In this document: one piece after another, positions 13,501-28,500 of the stretch
Layout of the letters: every line of letters begins with the position of its first letter
Numbering within the stretch: the stretch's first letter is position 1
NCBI GenBank assembly: GCA_935421135.1
Contig: OW285191.1
Span: forward strand, 10,405,700 to 10,469,699
Origin: Bugulina stolonifera
Taxonomy: Eukaryota; Bryozoa; Gymnolaemata; Cheilostomatida; Bugulidae
Reading direction: 5' to 3'
DNA: 64,000 nt
Made by a program: the position numbers and the translations under genes
The notes under the pieces: generated by a model
Database searches by the model: none
Told to the model about the DNA's origin: nothing
The model's input: only the letters and a program-made list of their open reading frames with translations

Positions 13501-16500
13501 TTGCGACAATGTCATTCAGCATACAGCAGTATTAGCAGCAGCAATAACCACATGCATAGCTGTTGGACCAAAAATTGAATAAGGGGACAAAATGTCAATG
13601 CTTTGTGATAGGAAAACAAACCCACAATTACTGAACGTACCTGAATCCCAATCTGTTGATGGCAGCTTCCCTTTTCCATCTACGTTAAGCTCTGGTGACA
13701 GACTAATATCAGCTTCAGGTAAATCACCTAACAAGAAAAAACCATGAAGTTACTGATTGTCCGAAATGTCTACGCTCCAGACAAATGCAAGCCTAAAAGC
13801 CTATTTCTACAAAGCTATAACAATGTAGAGCTGGGTAATAGGGAAAAGAAAGAAGAAGCAAAGCATGTCAGAAAAATGTAATAGTGGAACATATATATAG
13901 CGGGTTTAACTGTTTAAATAATAGAAGAATCAGAAAAGCAGTGTTATTGTAACACATACCACCACCACTAGTTTTCTTAATCAGAGTGCCAGAGCGACTG
14001 GCGTTGGGAGACAAGTCAGCATCGAGTCCAATATGGCTGCCAGGAGGTAGCAAATCAATAGTACCCTCCACCGATGGCAATCTGAAACCTTTCGGCTTAC
14101 CCTTAATCTCAGGACTACCAACATCTGCAGAAAGATCTAGACCAGCATCTGGACTTAGACTAGCGCCAGGAAGTGTTTCATCACCTTCCGGTCCTAACGA
14201 TGGAATTACAATAGCTTTATACCAGATTGACAGGCAACAGTGCTGCTAACACAGAAGCGGACAACAACGGAGGCAGTCAAGAGAATTGGGTTTACAAGAG
14301 CGATGGGAAGGTGCAAACATTGAAGACAAGAAAACGTATTCTCAAACCAAGTACAGCTACATGTGGATATGGAACACTTGCATGTGCATTTCGCTGGCCA
14401 CACAGTCACAAATTTGTCGAAGCCAGTATATTAGGGTCACATGACTTTACCACCAATAAGGATACATTCACTTGCACCCTCGTACGTTAAGCAACACCTC
14501 ACCAGACTTCAACAGATCATTGTCATAATTGCATTTCAAAAAGAAACAACATACACTGTACTTATAGTCAAGGTTAACGTCAACCACTGATAACGGTATA
14601 GAAAGAGTTGAGTAGTATAATTGGAAAAGGAAGCACACCTTTAACATCAATAGTGGGTGGAGCTGATTCAAGGGTAGGTATAGCACTAGCAACAACAATT
14701 TCAGGTTCTTCTATTGATATATCTAAATCTGCACCTGCATAATAAGACATGCGCATGCATAAAGTGAACAACACACAGGTAATTGAAAACCAAAATAAGT
14801 CATACGACAAAGGGAAGCTAATTGACAAGCATATAGGAAATAACACAGATCGTTGGCACAAACAACCACTTTAGACAAACTATATGGAAGAAATTTGGAG
14901 CAACAACCAACAATTGTCTGATACACAGGCAATAAATTCATTGCCTTACCTTTGAGCCCAGCATCCAGTTGTGGCCCAGATAAATCAGCTTTAGCTTTGC
15001 TCTTACCCTTGAGGCTTGGGAATTTAACCTTGGGGAGCTTAAAACCACCTTTGGTCTTCAACTTGGGGCTATCGATATCAACAGCAGCTGATGGTAACTT
15101 GACATCTACATCTGCTTCAGCTTTAGGAAGGTCGACATCAACATCTCCGGATGGTAATTGAACATCAATGTCCCCTTCAGCTTTGGGCAGGTCCACATCG
15201 ACCTCCGGTTCTTGAACATCAACATCTGGGGCATCAATATCGACTCCACCTTTAACTTTGCCTTTACCACCAAACTTGGGTAGATGGAAATCAGGCATAT
15301 TGAATCCAAAACCACCTTTCTTCTTGCCACCTTTAATCTTTAGATCGGCATCAGGGCCCTCAACATCCACATTAGGCATATCGATATCTACATCAGCTGA
15401 TGGTAACTTGACATCCACATCTGCTTCGGCTTTAGGAAGGTCAACATCTATGTCTCCAGATGGTAGTTTCACATCGATGTCCCCTTCAGCTTTGGGCAGG
15501 TCTACATCGACCTCTGGTGCTTTAACATCAACATCTGGTGAATCAATATCTACTCCACCTTTCACTTTGCCCTTCCCGCCAAACTTGGGTAAATGGAAAT
15601 CAGGCATATTGAATCCAAAGCCACCTTTCTTCTTTCCACCTTTAATTTTCAGATCAGCATCAGGACCCTCTATATCCACATCAGGCATATCAACATCCAC
15701 ATCAGGCATATCAACATCCACATCAGCTGATGGTAACTTGACATCTACATCTGCTTCAGCTTTAGGTAGGTCAACATCTATGTCTCCAGATGGCAGCTTA
15801 ACATCAATATCCCCTTCAGCTTTGGGCAGGTCCACATCGACCTCTGGTGCTTTAACATCAACATCTGGTGAATCAATATCTACTCCACCCTTCACTTTGC
15901 CCTTCCCACCAAACTTGGGTAGATGGAAATCAGGCATATTGAATCCAAAGCCACCTTTCTTCTTGCCACCTTCAATCTTCAGATCGGCATCAGGACCCTC
16001 CACATCAGGCATATCAACATCTACATCAGCTGATGGTAGCTTCACATCTACATCTGCTTCAGCTTTAGGAAGGTCAACATCTATGTCTCCAGATGGCAGC
16101 TTAACATCAATGTCTCCTTCAGCTTTGGGCAAGTCTATGTCAACATCTGGTGAATCAATATCCACTCCACCCTTTGCTTTGCCTTTTCCACCAAACTTGG
16201 GTAGGTGGAAATCGGGCATATTAAATCCGAAACCACCTTTCTTCTTGCCACCTTTAATCTTCAGATCAGCATCAGGACCCTCCACATCCACATCAGGCAT
16301 ATCAACATCTACATCAGCTGATGGTAGCTTCACATCTACATCTGCTTCAGCTTTAGGAAGGTCAACATCTATGTCTCCAGATGGCAGCTTAACATCAATG
16401 TCTCCTTCAGCTTTGGGCAAGTCTATGTCAACATCTGGTGAATCAATATCCACTCCACCCTTTGCTTTGCCTTTTCCACCAAACTTGGGTAGATGGAAAT

Positions 16501-19500
16501 CGGGCATATTAAATCCAAAACCACCTTTCTTCTTGCCACCTTTAATCTTCAGATCAGCATCAGGACCCTCCACATCCACATCAGGCATATTAACATCTAC
16601 ATCAGCTGATGGTAACTTGACATCTACATCTGCTTCAGCTTTAGGTAGGTCAACATCTATGTCTCCAGATGGCAGCTTAACATCAATATCCCCTTCAGCT
16701 TTGGGCAGGTCCACATCGACCTCTGGTGCTTTAACATCAACATCTGGTGAATCAATATCTACTCCACCCTTCACTTTGCCCTTCCCGCCAAACTTGGGTA
16801 AATGGAAATCAGGCATATTGAACCCAAAACCACCTTTCTTCTTTCCACCTTTCATCTTCAGATCAGCATCAGGACCCTCAACATCTACATCAGGCATATC
16901 AACATCTACATCAGCTGATGATAACTTGATATCTACATCTGCTTCAGCCTTAGGTAGGTCAACATCTATGTCTCCAGATGGCAGCTTAACATCAATGTCC
17001 CCTTCAGCTTTGGGCAAGTCTATGTCAACATCTGGTGAATCAATATCCACTCCACCCTTTGCTTTGCCTTTTCCACCAAACTTGGGTAGATGGAAATCGG
17101 GCATATTGAATCCAAAGCCACCTTTCTTCTTGCCACCTTTAATCTTCAGATCAGCATCAGGACCCTCTACATCCACATCGGGCATATCAACATCCACATC
17201 AGCTGATGGTAACTTGACATCCACATCTGCTTCGGCTTTAGGAAGGTCAACATCTATGTTTCCAGATGGCAGCTTAACATCAATATCCCCTTCAGCTTTG
17301 GGCAAGTCCACATCGACCTCTGGTGCTGAAACATCAACATGAGGCGCATCAATATCGACCCCACCTTCCACTTTGCCCTTACCACCAAACTTGGGTAGAT
17401 GGAAATCTGGCATGTTAAGCCCAAAGCCACCTTTCTTCTTGCCGCCTTTGATCTTAAGATCTGCATCGGGACCCTCCACATCAGGCATATCAGTATCCAC
17501 ATTAGCTGATGGTAACTTGACATCTACATCTGCTTCGGCTTTAGGTAGGTCAACATCTATGCCTCCAGATGGTAGTTTGACATCAATCTCCCCTTCAGCT
17601 TTGGGCAGGTCCACACCTGCCTCTGGTGCTTTAACATCGACTTCTGGAGCATCAATATCGACTCCACCTTTCATTTTACCTTTGCCACCAAATTTAGGTA
17701 GATGGAAATCTGGTTTACTGAATGAGAATCCACCTTTCTTCTTCTTCTTCCCACTGACTTTCATATCTGCATCAGGGCTGTCAAGAGAGACATCTGCGTC
17801 TGGCACATTTATATCAATTTCACCCTCAGTCTTTGGTAGGTCTACATTCGCAGATGGTAATTTCACATCAATATCTGCTCCAACCTTTGGAAGGTCAGCA
17901 TCGACACTTGGACGGTTAACTTCAACACCTGGTGCACCAACATTCATACTGCCTTTTGCCTTTCCTTTCCCTCCAAATTTTGGTAAATGAAAATCTGGTA
18001 AGTGAAAGGAAAATCCACCTTTTTTCTTCTTGCCTCGGCTTTTTGAAGTTCCATCTGGTCCATCAAATGAAGCATCGACATCTGGAAGGTCGACATCCAA
18101 TTCTCCCGAGGGCAATTGAAGATCTTCAGCTTTTGGAAGATCAACACCAACACCTCCAGATGGCAGGTTTACATCCGTGTCTCCTTCTAGATTGACATCT
18201 GGAGCGTCTACATCAACATCTGGAGCATCAACATCAACCCCACCCTTCACCTTGCCCCTACCACCAAATTTCGGCAGATTAATATCTGGCATGTTGAATC
18301 CAAAGCCACCTTTCTTCTTGCTACCTTTGATATTCAGGTCAGCATCAGGGCCCTCGACATCCACCTCAGGCATATCGACATCTACATTCGCTGATGGCAA
18401 CTTGACATTCACATCAGCTTCAGCTTTAGGAAAATCAACATCTGCTTCTCCAGATGGCAGGTTTACATCAATGTCTCCTTTAGCTTTGGGCACCTCTATA
18501 TCAAAATCTGGAGCCTTTAGATCAACACCTGGAGCATCAACATCAATTCCTCCCTTTACCTTGCCCTTACCACCAAATTTCGGCAGATTTATATCTGGCA
18601 TATTGAATCCAAAACCACTTTTCTTCTTTCCACCTTTAATTTTCAGATCAGCATCAGGACCCTCTACATCCACATCAGGCATATCAACATCCACATCAGC
18701 TGATGGTAACCTGACATCTACATCTGCTTCAGCTTTAGGTATGTCAACATCTATGTCTCCAGATGGCAGTTTCACATCAATGTCCCCTTCAGGTTTGGGC
18801 AAGTCCACATCGACCTCCGGTGCATCAATATCGACTCCACCTTTCACCTTGCCCTTACCACCAAATTTAGGTAAATGGAAATCAGGCATATTGAATCCAA
18901 AGCCACCTTTCTTCTTTCCACCTTTAATCTTCAGATCGGCATCAGGACCCTCAACATCCACATCAGGCATATCAACATCTACATCAGCTGATGGTAACTT
19001 CACATCCAAATCTGCTTCAGCTTTAGGAAGGTCAACATCTATGTTTCCAGATGGCAGCTTAACATCGATGTCTCCTTGTCCTTGGGGTAGATCTATATCA
19101 ACATCTGGAGAGTTTACATCTACATCCGGAGCATCAACATCAATTCCTCCCTTCACTTTGCCCTTACCACCAAACTTAGGCAGGTTAATATCTGGCATGT
19201 TAAATCCAAAGCCACCTTTCTTTTTACCTCCTTTTATTTTCAGATCGGCATCAGGACCCTCTAAATCCACATCAGGCCTGTCCACATCAATATCAGCTGA
19301 TGGTAAATTGACATCTACACCTGCTTCAGCCTTTGGAAGGTCAACATCAACACCTCCAGATGGCAGCTTAACATCGATATCTCCTTCAGCTTTGGGCAAG
19401 TCCACATCGACCTCAGGTGCTTTAACATCGATTTCTGGTGAGTCAATATCGACTCCACCCTTCACCTTTCCCTTACCACCAAACTTGGGTAGATGAAAGT

Positions 19501-22500
19501 CGGGCATATTTATTGAAAACCCACCTTTCTTCTTCTTGCCATGAAGTTTCAAGTCTGTATCGGGGTCTTCTACTGACAAGTCAGCACTACCTGATGGTAT
19601 GTTAATGTCCAAGTCCCCATCAGCTTTAGGTAGATTTACATCTATACCTGGAACATTAAGATCCACCTTGCCTTCACCACCAGCATGCGGCAAACTTGCA
19701 TCCAATTCACCATTTACTCCAATGCCACCTTTCACATCTGCATCCAGTTCTGTGTCAATGTTCCCCACAGTTAAGTCAGTGCCACCGGATTTAATGTCTA
19801 AAATGTGTCAGAAAACGCGCATGCATTTCAACCAAACATTAAGTAAATAGATTGAATATAAACATGACTTGTATCAAGTCAGTATATCATTAGTATATTA
19901 GGAATTTAAATAAAGATGTCAGAAAATAGTTATTTGTTGTAACTTCCAAAACAACTAGAACTTTACAAGATTTACCAACCTATTTTAGGCTTCTTATCAC
20001 GCCTGTTGAAAGACGGGAATTTAAATCCACCTTTTCCCTTCGTCTTTAAACTGCCAGATAACTCGGGGCCTTTGACATCAGCGTCACCAGAAACATCTAG
20101 TTTACCGGATGGAAGGGTCACACTTCCATCTACATTTCCAAAAAACAATAAAAGCTAAAACCAATGAAATTCAAAATAATAACCTATGTGCTTACCAAGT
20201 TGGTTACAAACATGTATGTACACACATGCATAATATTGCGCTAACAGACGTTTGCTAAATGCAAACTATGTTATGTGTATGTGCTACACATGTATATCAT
20301 ACTTTTTATATGTCATACAGCATTGAAAATGTGTTATTTTCAGCACAAGTAGTACTTAGTTTCATGCATACAGTTTACAAGAGATAAAGTGAGAGAACAA
20401 ATGTACTCAAATGGTCTAAAAACCATTTAACAGCAGTTTTTACGTACCAGCTGGAGGTTTGCGTCCAAGTGATAGGTTAGCATCTAGTTCAGTGCCTGCT
20501 CCTGGCTGTCCAACTTCAATAGCCCCACTCACAGGGAATTTACCCTTCTTTTTAGTACCTACAGTGTACATGTAGCATAATAAATTGCCAATGGAAGTCA
20601 GTCCAAAGTGAGCTTTTTTAAAAACAGAACTGAAAGTTAGCGCATAACACATTATTTTACAGCGAAGCAATATCTTTCAAGTACGTATACAATATTGTAC
20701 ATACAGTTAATTTAACCAATATTTATCTTCCACGTGTGACATATGTACATATAAATGTATACAAGTACAATAGTTTGGTGCATACAGAACATTTTTCAGA
20801 TCAGAACTTGGAATGAATTAAGGGTTATTTATACAGTCACTGTGCTTATGGCTATGCAGCAGGCAAAATTCAATGTAATCCACTTTAACCAAGAAAACTG
20901 GGAAAGAGGGAATTGTGCAAAGGCAAAGGTCTCCCATCTCACTGTGACCCACACCGACTCACCAGTGCCCTTCCAAGATCCTTGCATGTTGGGAATATCA
21001 GTATCAAGGTCTAATTCAGTGGTAGGCACCAAACTAACATCAGCGTCTAGCGACATTGAATCATTAACAGAAGTTGCAGCCTTACCCTTGCCTGTTAGCA
21101 TGCGAGAAAATCACAGAAGCATGTGAGTGGCAGTGAAAGTTAGATGTCAAATGATTTAAGTAGGGAACCAGGACACTATAGGATCGCTTTAACAACTTTA
21201 CTGTTGATAGGAATAATAACAGATGATAACAATTTGGCAATCTTACAGCGTCCAAGTACCTAACTTTAGTAGACTGTCGACCACCTGTTTGGATGTGCAC
21301 TAGTCACCCATATCCAGGTATACATGTAATTCCTCCCCATTGCAGACTCCACCACCAAGATAACATTTTAATCAAAGATCAAGACATTCAGAGTATGTAC
21401 AGTAAACCTTAACCAGAGACTAATAATGGACGTTTACACTTGATGGCTCCTCTCATACTCCAATCCCAACAGAACATTCACAAACTAGGATGCAGTGAAA
21501 TGATCAGGTTTTTAACTAATCCAATCACAAAATGACACTTGTTTTCTGCTGCTCACAGATGCATTAAAAATCTCCCCAGCATCTTCTATTAATGCTGATC
21601 ATTGAACGGAAAATAGCATGCATTTTGTTACAGAACCTTGGCAGCTTTGGGTTGGGATGATTCTATCAATGACAAATACCATTTCGCAACTTCAAATATT
21701 TTCATTATCAAAGAATAATTTATCATCAGTCGGCAATATGCATGCCAAAAACGCACCCAGTGTAAATTCCCGTTAATAGCTAAGGATATTGTCATCAAAT
21801 CACACATGAAACAACCATTGCACATTTTTACTACCTGTAGGTAGGAATGAAAGAACCACTAATGTGTACAAATGTCAATAAACATATAACAGTTTAAGCA
21901 TGTGGCTGTGTTAACCAAAGCAGAGCAGAGTGAGTGCAAAACAACGGGGAATGCGAGCATTGACATACCAAAACAGTTGAGGCCACCATCAGGGCTGTCT
22001 AGATCAGCATTTGGCATGTCTGTACAAACACAATGTTTGAAAAGGGTGTTCAGTGCCGAGTTTAATCACACAATCGCATATGTTATGAACAACTACACTT
22101 GTTATGGTAATCATTACAAAATCAATTTCTATGACAACTACAGAAGGCAAATCCAGCTTGTTAACAAGCTCATGAGAATACCAAAAGGTAATAACAGAGT
22201 AATTTTATCAGCGTCACCAAAAAATTATGACTGATGATTATTCATCGTACGTAAATTGGATGATCATCACTGTAAATATCACAACTAGTGAAAACCGTCG
22301 GTGTAAGAGGTCTGAAATAATAATTGGAAGATAGAGGTGAATATTGCAGAAATATTGATGAAATTGAAAAAACTAAGAGAGACCACGGGCGATCTTCAAA
22401 CACTACTGGCCTGGTAACCAACTTGGCAACAAATCGCTGTTAGCATAGAATGGAGTGTCTCATACAATAAAGTACTGTGAATGCACCCTCACCTGCACCA

Positions 22501-25500
22501 GAGCCCCTCTTAAAAGTAGGAATCTTGACCTTTGGCTTCTTTGTTTTGACTTTCCCCTTGGCATCTATTGCCAAGTTACCATCAGGAATTTCCACAGAAG
22601 TATCACCATTCAAATCTCCTCCATTTATTTGTATATCAACCTAGAAACACATACACTGTAGATGTATGCATGTACTGCCTAGCCTAACCATGTTATAACG
22701 ATTTTGGATGGAATCAGCATTGAGAGAAAATAGTTCAGATAGTTGATGAATTAAATTTGCAGTTATTTGGGTACACTAGCACAATTTAGAGACAGTACCA
22801 TACAAGACATGTGTTCTAACCTGCGGAGCCTTCAGTTCCAGATCTGCTTCACCATTAACTTTGCCTTTGGGTACATCAACATCAACATTACCCTGTGGAA
22901 TTTTAACATCTACATCTCCCTGTCCATTTATGCTTGGTCCATCCAAATCAACTTTAGGTCCTAGAAAGATTACCGTTGAAATAGAAACAGGTGTAAATTA
23001 AAATATCAAATCGATAAAAATGCATCGTATTTTATCTGGTAAAATATCAATACTGTCAACAAAGCTAAACAATTGCTAATAGTGAACTTGCCCGAAATAT
23101 CTGCATCAAGATGTCCACCATCCTTCCCATTTCCTTTAAGGCTTGGAAACTTTATCTTTGGCATTTTGATTCCAAATCCTTTCCCTTTCACCTTAGGAGT
23201 GCTTGTATTTACATCCACACCAGCACTTGGGCCATTAACATCCAGGTCTGCACCACCACCAATGTCTAATGTAGGTGCTTTAACATCAATGTCTGCATCG
23301 GGTGATTTGATCTTAGCATCTACTTCTGGACCAGATACATCAACATCTGCAGAAGGGAGCTCTACGTTTGCACCAGGAAGATCTACATTTCCTTCTGGAG
23401 CATCAACATCGATGCTACCTTTGGCTTTGCCTTTGCCTCCAAATTTTGGCAAATGAAATCCGAAACCGCTCTTCTTCTTCGGAACTTTGCCCTTAAGATC
23501 CACTTGGGGCCCATCAGCATCAATATCGACTCCAGGTTTGTTCACATCAATATCACCAGACAGCATCTTTACATCAACATCTCCTTCACCTGTAGGAAGG
23601 TCAACATCTCCGGATGGTAACTTTACAGCAATGTCTGTGTCAGCTATTGGCATGTCGATATCCAGCTCGGGTACTTTTACACCTACATCCGGAGCATCAA
23701 CATCAATTCCACCCTTCACCTTGCCCTTGCCACCAAATTTAGGTAGGTTGATGTCAGGCATGTTAAATCCAAAACCGCCTTTCTTTTTGCCACCTTCAAT
23801 GTCAAAATCGCCATCGGGACCTTCAGCATCAATATCTGCTTTTGGCACATTCACACTAACTGAAGGCAACTTAACATCTACATCTGCTTCAGCTTTAGGT
23901 AGGTCAACGTCTACGTCTCCAGATGGCAGCTTAACATCAACGTCCCCTTCAGCTTTGGGCAAGTCTACGTCAACATCTGGTGAATCAATATCGACTCCAC
24001 CTTTCACTTTGCCCTTACCACCAAACTTGGGTAGATGGAAATCAGGCATATTGAATCCAAAGCCACCTTTCTTCTTGCCACCTTTCATCTTCAGATCAGC
24101 ATCAGGACCCTCCACATCCACATCAGGCATATCAACATCTACATCAGCTGATGGTAACTTCACATCCAAATCTGCTTCAGCTTTAGGAAGGTCAACATCT
24201 ATGTCTCCAGATGGTAGCTTAACATCAATGTCCCCTTCAGCTTTGGGCAGGTCCACATCTACCTCAGGTGCTTCAACATCGACTTCTGGAACATCAACGT
24301 CGACTCCAGCTTTAACCTTGCCCTTACCACCAAACTTGGGTAGATGGAAATCTGGCATGTTAAATCCAAAACCACCTTTCTTCTTGCCACCTTTAATCTT
24401 CAGATCAGCATCAGGGCCCTCAACATCCACATCAGCTGATGGTAACTTCACATCTACATCTGCTTCGGCTTTAGGAAAGTCAACATCTATGTCTCCAGAT
24501 GGTAGTTTCACATCGATGTCACCTTCAGCTTTGGGCAGGTCCACATCGATGTCCCCTTCAGCTTTGGGCAAGTCTACGTCAACATCTGGTGAATCAATAT
24601 CGACTCCACCTTTCACTTTGCCCTTACCACCAAACTTGGGTAGATGGAAATCAGGCATATTGAACCCAAAACCACCTTTCTTCTTGCCACCTTTCATCTT
24701 CAGATCAGCATCAGGGCCCTCAACATCCACATCAGGCATATCAACATCCACATCAGCTGATGGTAACTTGACATCTACATCTGCTTCAGCTTTAGGAAGG
24801 TCAACATCTATGTCTCCAGATGGCAGCTTAACACCAATGTCTCTTTCACCTTTGGGCAGGTCCACATCGATGTCCCCTTCAGCTTTGGGCAGGTCCACAT
24901 CGACCTTTGGTGTTTTAACATCAACATCCGGTGCATCAATATCGACTCCACCTTTCCCTTTGCCCTTACCACCAAACTTGGGTAGATGAAAATCAGGCAT
25001 GTTGAATCCAAAGCCACCTTTCTTCTTGCCACCTTTCATCTTCAGATCAGCATCAGGACCCTCAACATCCACATCAGGCATATCAACATCCACATCAGCT
25101 GACGGTAGCTTTACATCCAAATCCGCTTCAGCTTTAGGTAGGTCAACATCTATGTCTCCAGATGGTAGTTTCACATTGATGTCCCCTTCAGCTTTGGGCA
25201 GGTCCACATCGATGTCCCCTTCAGCTTTGGGCAGGTCCACATCGACCTCTGGTGTTTTAATATCAACATCTGGTGCATCAATATCGACTCCACCTTTCAC
25301 TTTGCCTTTACCACCAAACTTGGGTAGATGGAAATCAGGCATGTTGAATCCAAAGCCACCTTTCTTCTTGCCACCTTTAATCTTCAGATCGGCATCAGGA
25401 CCCTCTACATCCACATCAGGCATATCAACATCCACATCAGCTGACGGTAGCTTTACATCCACATCTGCTTCAGCTTTAGGAAGGTCGACATCTATGTCTC

Positions 25501-28500
25501 CAGATGGCAGCTTAACATCAATGTCCCCTTCAGCTTTGGGCAAGTCGACATCGACCTCTGGTGCTTTAACATCAACATCTGGCGCATCAATATCGACTCC
25601 ACCTTTAACCTTGCCTTTACCACCAAACTTGGGTAGATGGAAATCAGGCATGTTGAATCCAAAGCCACCTTTCTTCTTGCCACCTTTCATCTTCAGATCA
25701 GCATCAGGGCCCTCAACATCCACATCAGGCATATCAACATCTACATCAGCTGATGGTAACTTGACATCCACATCTGCTTTGGCTTTAGGAAGGTCAACAT
25801 CAACATCTCCAGATGGTAGCTTAACATCAATATCCCCTTCAGCTTTGGGCAAGTCCACATCTACCTCAGGTGCTTTTACATGGATATCTGCGTCCGGACT
25901 TTCTAAACCACCTGGACGAAGGTCAGCATCTAACTCAGTCCCAGCAGATGGTGCATTCACACTGGCTGTTCCCTTAAGAGATGGAAATTTCACTTTTGGC
26001 AATTTAATACCAAAGCCTCCCTTGCCTTTACCTTTTGGACCATCAAGATCTCCACTGACGTCTGGGCTTTCTGGTAGTTTTACTTCACCAGCTCCCGATG
26101 GAAGCTTGGTGTCGACAGATGGTAAACTGATATCCGCATCTCCATTCTCCACATCACCTAAAACATTTATGAATAGTTACTCATGCCCAACACACAATAT
26201 TGTGAGAGAAAAGCAGTCTAGCGATATACTTGCAGCTGTAGGAGTAAAACAAAACAACTTGTTAGCAATGAGCATTCAACAAGAAATACAGTGGGACTAA
26301 ATAATCTACATGTACATACCAGCAATATCGGCATCAACTCCTGCTTTCAGCTCAGCTTCTGGTCCAGCAATATCCAATTTCCCTTTCTTACCTCCAAACA
26401 GATTGAACTTAGGCATCTTGAATGTGAAACTGCCTGACTTTTTGACTTTGCCTCCTGGCTTCAATTTACCACTAGGTCCCTCTACCTCGACATCAGCAGC
26501 TGGTGAACAACCAGCTGCATCGACACTTGGAAGTTTTACATCAGCATCTGGTGCATTAAGATCTGCATCAATTGTAACCTGTGGAACATCAATAGCTGGG
26601 GCTTTCACATCAATGTCAGCTGATCCTTCTGCTTTCCCTTTGCCTCCAAGTTTAGGAAACCCAAGCCCAAATCCTTTCTTGTCCCCTGCTTTCATGTCCG
26701 GTGCATCAATACCTGGTGCGGATATTCCAGCAGATAAATCTACCCCGTCTGATGGTGGCTTGATATCTATAGCTGCATCTATAGCCGGGCTTTTTCCAGA
26801 CACATCTACATCCAATTCTGTCCCAGCACTAGGTGGATGCACATCAGCAGAACCTTTAACGTCTAACTTTGGTCCACTTACGTCTACATCAGGGCCATCT
26901 ATGTCCATCCCGGCTTGGACATCTGGAATGTCACCATCACCTTTACCTTTACCGTGTCCTTTAAGGCTAGGAAACTTAATATGTGGCAGTTTAACTCCAA
27001 ATCCACCTTTAGCTTTAGGACTAGGCAGGTCAGCATCTACATTTGCATCAACATTAGCATCAGGCTTTGTGATATCTATGCTAGCGTCAGCCCCTCCCTC
27101 CATAGAGGCATCAGGAAGAGAAGGTGCCGTGACATCTGCTGCCAAGTCAACTGATGGCTTTTGAGGAGATTCCACATTGATTTCAGCTGCTCCTTTACTT
27201 TTACCCCCAAATTTTGGAAGGCTAAAACCAAATCCGCCTTTCTTTTTGCCTTTGACATCAACATCTGGGCTGTCGAAAGACGTGTCTGCCTTAGGAATGG
27301 AAACATCGGCATCAACCGAAACGGGAGCAACTTGTAAATCAGCATCACCCTGTGGAAGTTCAATATTACCTTTAGGCATATCAACATCACCTTCAACTTT
27401 AGGAAGGTGGCCACCAACATCAACATCACCCTGGGGAAGATCAATGTCACCTTTAGCATCTATGTCAACATCGGCATTGGGTAGATCTATATCTGCACCA
27501 GCCTTTGCCTTGCCATGACCCTTCAAGCTGGGAAACTTGATCTTTGGCATTTTGAACCCAAATCCCCCTTTGCTCTTTTTAGGACTAGGTAAATCAATGT
27601 CACCAGTTGGCTTGTCTATATCTAAATCACCACTAGCATGAGGCGTTTCAATGTCTACTGAATGTGAAGGCGCTTTTACTTCAGCATCAACGACGGGTAG
27701 AGACAGATCTACATCGGGAATATCCACATCTGCAGTTGGACCATCAGCATCGGCTTTTCCTTTCCCTTTTCCACCAGAAAGTTTCAACTTGGGCATCTTT
27801 ATTCCAAATCCACCTTTGCCCTTGGGACTAGGTAGGTCAGCATTTGCACTGGAACTAATGTCTGGGACATCAGCATCTAGATCAGCAGTTGGTGTGCTGG
27901 CAGATACATTTAGTTCAGGAGCATCAGCTGTAGGGAAGTGAATAGATTTAATAACATCTGTATGAAGATATGCATTCACCAACATTTACAGAAAACTTGA
28001 CCAAGCCAAGAGATGTTTTCTGCGTATACATGTACAATGTATGACCTAAAATTAGTTCACGCAGCTTATTGGACTATACCTTTAGCATCAGAAGAGCGTG
28101 TAGTTTGACCATGTTCAACAATTACAAGCGTAAATTTGACTGTAATTTGAATAATCCTGTTGTGTGACACCACGTAGACTATTTACTCCCAGCAATAAAT
28201 GTTCACAGAGGCGTGAAATAGAAATAATTTTGTTCTACTGTAAGTTGACGTTCATATCAAGGCTTGTAAGCTTTCAATTAAAAATACAACCTACCAATTC
28301 CTTACAATTTTAGTGAAAAGTTTAAGAAGTCGATTTTAAAGGTTCAAAACGTCAACACCCCATTATTTTCTTATTTGTAGCATTCTAGTGACACCAGTTT
28401 CATGCCTCATTGACAGTTATTGAAAGTGCAGTAAGATCTTTACAAGCTTTTTTACATAGACATGCGACCCACTCTCTTGATGCTAAAATTTTAACTTATT

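Larger units (their letters stand above)
20130..22492 (-). other. Introns 18-21 of the AHNAK-like gene
   Basis: This stretch is AT-rich intron sequence around exons 19-21 (51, 129 and 111 nt). I see no repeat or RNA gene in it. Another short symmetric exon could be hidden in the 877-bp intron at 21092-21968. Confidence 0.5.

Noticed and set aside
15258..17342. 694-codon open frame on the + strand
   Set aside because: It lies exactly opposite the AHNAK repeats of exon 23, has the same 309-nt periodicity and no start context or splice support. It is a codon-bias shadow.
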